Shown here: positions 62,926 to 64,000 of the stretch, in pieces
Numbering within the stretch: position 1 is the stretch's first letter
How the letters are laid out: every line of letters starts with the position of its first letter
Assembly: GCF_003205575.1 (NCBI RefSeq)
Contig: NZ_PYBW01000025.1
Coordinates: forward strand, 36,185 to 100,184
Reading direction: 5' to 3'
Source: Streptomyces tateyamensis
GTDB lineage: Bacteria; Actinomycetota; Actinomycetes; Streptomycetales; Streptomycetaceae
DNA length: 64,000 nt
Position numbers and translations under genes: made by a program
The notes under the pieces: generated by a model
What the model saw: only the letters and a program-made list of their open reading frames with translations
Told to the model about the DNA's origin: nothing
Databases searched by the model: none

Positions 62926-64000
62926 TCAGACCGCCGGCGGCGGCCCGTCCAGCGGGCGGCCGACCACGCCGGGGCGGCGCTGCCAGGGGTGCGGGCCGGC
63001 CGGCGGGCGGTAGGCCACCCCGAGCGCGTCCAGCCGGGCGAAGTGGCCGGCCATCCGCTGCGCGAAGCCGGCCCAGTCGCGCGCGGCGGGGTCGGCGGGC
63101 AGCGCGGACCAGGCCACCTCGGCGAACGCGGCCAGCCGCGGGAAGGCCCGGTAGTCCACGTCCCGGGCGTCGTCCATGAACTCGGTCCACAGGTTGGCCT
63201 GGGTGCCGATCACCTGACGGGCGCTCACCGGATCCAGCGCCGCCGACACCGGCTCGAACCGGTAGACGTCCTCCAGGGTGCGCACGAAGCCGACCGGGAT
63301 CGGCTCGTCGGGCCCGTCGGCCTGCCGGTGGTCCAGGTAGACGTGCTGCTCGGGGCACATCACCACCTGGTGCCCGGCCCGGGCCGCCGCGATCCCGCCG
63401 GCGAAGCCGCGCCAGGAGGAGACCGCCGCGCCCTTGGCCAGCCCGCCCTCCAGGATCTCGTCCCAGCCGATCAGCCGGCGCCCTCGGTCGGCCAGCCACT
63501 GGTCGAAGTGCTTGATGATCCAGCTCTGCAGCTCGTCCTCGCCGGCCAGCGCCAGCTCCCCGATCCGGGCCTGGGCGGCGGCGCTGGCCCGCCACTGCTC
63601 CTTGGGGCACTCGTCGCCGCCCAGGTGGACGAACTCCGAGGGGAAGACCGCCAGCAGCTCCTCCAGCACCCCCTCGAAGAAGGCCAGCGTGGCGTCGGAG
63701 GCGTTGAGCACGTTCGGGCTCACCCCCCAGTCGGTCCACACGCCCAGCGCCGCGGTGTCCACCACGTCGGTGTTGCCCAGCTCGGGGTAGGCGGCGATGG
63801 CGGCCTGGGTGTGGCCCGGAAGGTCGATCTCGGGAACCACGGTGATCCCGCGCTCGGCCGCGTAGGCGACCAGCTCGCGCAGGTCCTCCTGGGTGTAGTA
63901 GCCGCCGTGCGGGCGGTCGTCGCGGCGCCCGGCGGCCCGGTAGCCGACCATCGAGCGCTCCCGCCAGCTGCCCACCTCGGTCAGCCGCGGGTAGCGCTTG
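62926..64000 (-). CDS. GH20 beta-N-acetylhexosaminidase, partial (5' end outside window)
   Basis: Exo-acting enzyme that removes GlcNAc from chitobiose and chitin oligomers. The visible 357 residues open with KRYPRLTEVGSWR and contain the GH20 landmarks: GYYTQEDLRELVAYAAERGI, EIDLPGHTQAAIAAYP, the catalytic Asp-Glu pair in VHLGGDECPKEQW, LIGWDEILEGG and QANLWTEFM. The N-terminus is missing at the window edge, so export and start cannot be judged. Its promoter is outside, so DasR control cannot be tested here. It complements the chitinases and GlcNAc PTS in this window. Confidence 0.92.
   Translation of the reverse strand, partial: KRYPRLTEVGSWRERSMVGYRAAGRRDDRPHGGYYTQEDLRELVAYAAERGITVVPEIDLPGHTQAAIAAYPELGNTDVVDTAALGVWTDWGVSPNVLNASDATLAFFEGVLEELLAVFPSEFVHLGGDECPKEQWRASAAAQARIGELALAGEDELQSWIIKHFDQWLADRGRRLIGWDEILEGGLAKGAAVSSWRGFAGGIAAARAGHQVVMCPEQHVYLDHRQADGPDEPIPVGFVRTLEDVYRFEPVSAALDPVSARQVIGTQANLWTEFMDDARDVDYRAFPRLAAFAEVAWSALPADPAARDWAGFAQRMAGHFARLDALGVAYRPPAGPHPWQRRPGVVGRPLDGPPPAV

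Overview
This window is high-GC actinobacterial chromosome, almost certainly from the Streptomycetaceae (Streptomyces or Kitasatospora). The evidence is strong G/C bias at third codon positions, GTG and TTG starts, many ATGA/GTGA overlaps, two SsgA-family sporulation proteins, DasR-type operators at chitin and GlcNAc genes, and an ESX-type mycosin locus. The gene order from the peroxiredoxin to the HPPD gene resembles, from memory, the core region near SCO2900-SCO2930 of S. coelicolor. No insertion sequence, prophage, CRISPR array or biosynthetic cluster was seen.

Layout. 1-5.3 kb: ABC-2 permease pair, a small secreted protein, an ECF sigma factor with its YCII/DGPF partner, a GroES-like protein, a DUF3618 protein and a BCP peroxiredoxin. 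5.3-9 kb: an AraF-like pentose ABC importer operon. 9.2-11.9 kb: a GH18 chitinase with two DasR-like boxes in its promoter. 12-17.2 kb: tRNA-Leu(UAG), rdgB, rph and the GlcNAc PTS (nagF plus two EIIC genes), with DasR-like boxes including a perfect 34-bp palindrome. 17.2-26.5 kb: an MBL hydrolase, an HTH protein, a membrane-anchored PemK/MazF-like protein, a CysO-CysM-Mec sulphur carrier system with a leader peptide and hairpin, clpS-DUF2017, pncB and pncA, and small unknown genes. 27-30.2 kb: an ESX-like locus (mycosin, WXG/PPE-like protein, helical partner) whose composition is patchy, followed by a decayed sigma-factor relic. 30.7-35.9 kb: endonuclease V, two RDD membrane proteins, an SsgA-like protein and a GT87 mannosyltransferase-like protein. 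36-40.6 kb: a GH18-CBM2 chitinase behind an OmpR-type two-component system. 40.6-46.8 kb: HPPD with a divergent Lrp/AsnC regulator, an S16 protease, an IclR regulator, an SF2 helicase and a second SsgA-like protein. 46.8-55.5 kb: a four-gene envelope operon (two DUF2156 aminoacyl-lipid synthases flanking a class F sortase and an Ag85-like esterase), with a Tat-lipoprotein NodB-like deacetylase opposite. 55.6-58.3 kb: a secreted protein, an MFS exporter, tRNA-Cys(GCA) and remnants of a toxin-antitoxin pair. 58.3-62.6 kb: a three-subunit xanthine-dehydrogenase-family operon whose Mo subunit lacks the usual catalytic Glu and whose Fe-S subunit has a repetitive tail. 62.9-64 kb: a partial GH20 hexosaminidase.

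How the genes work together. A chitin theme runs through the window: two secreted chitinases and a hexosaminidase would release GlcNAc and chitobiose, and the PTS genes import GlcNAc. The operators I could read sit at the first chitinase, the nagF/nagE1 divergent region and nagE2. The least ordinary pieces are the double DasR-like palindrome, the CysO leader and hairpin with a CysO that needs C-terminal trimming, the Glu-less molybdenum hydroxylase, the lipid-modification/sortase operon and the mosaic ESX locus.
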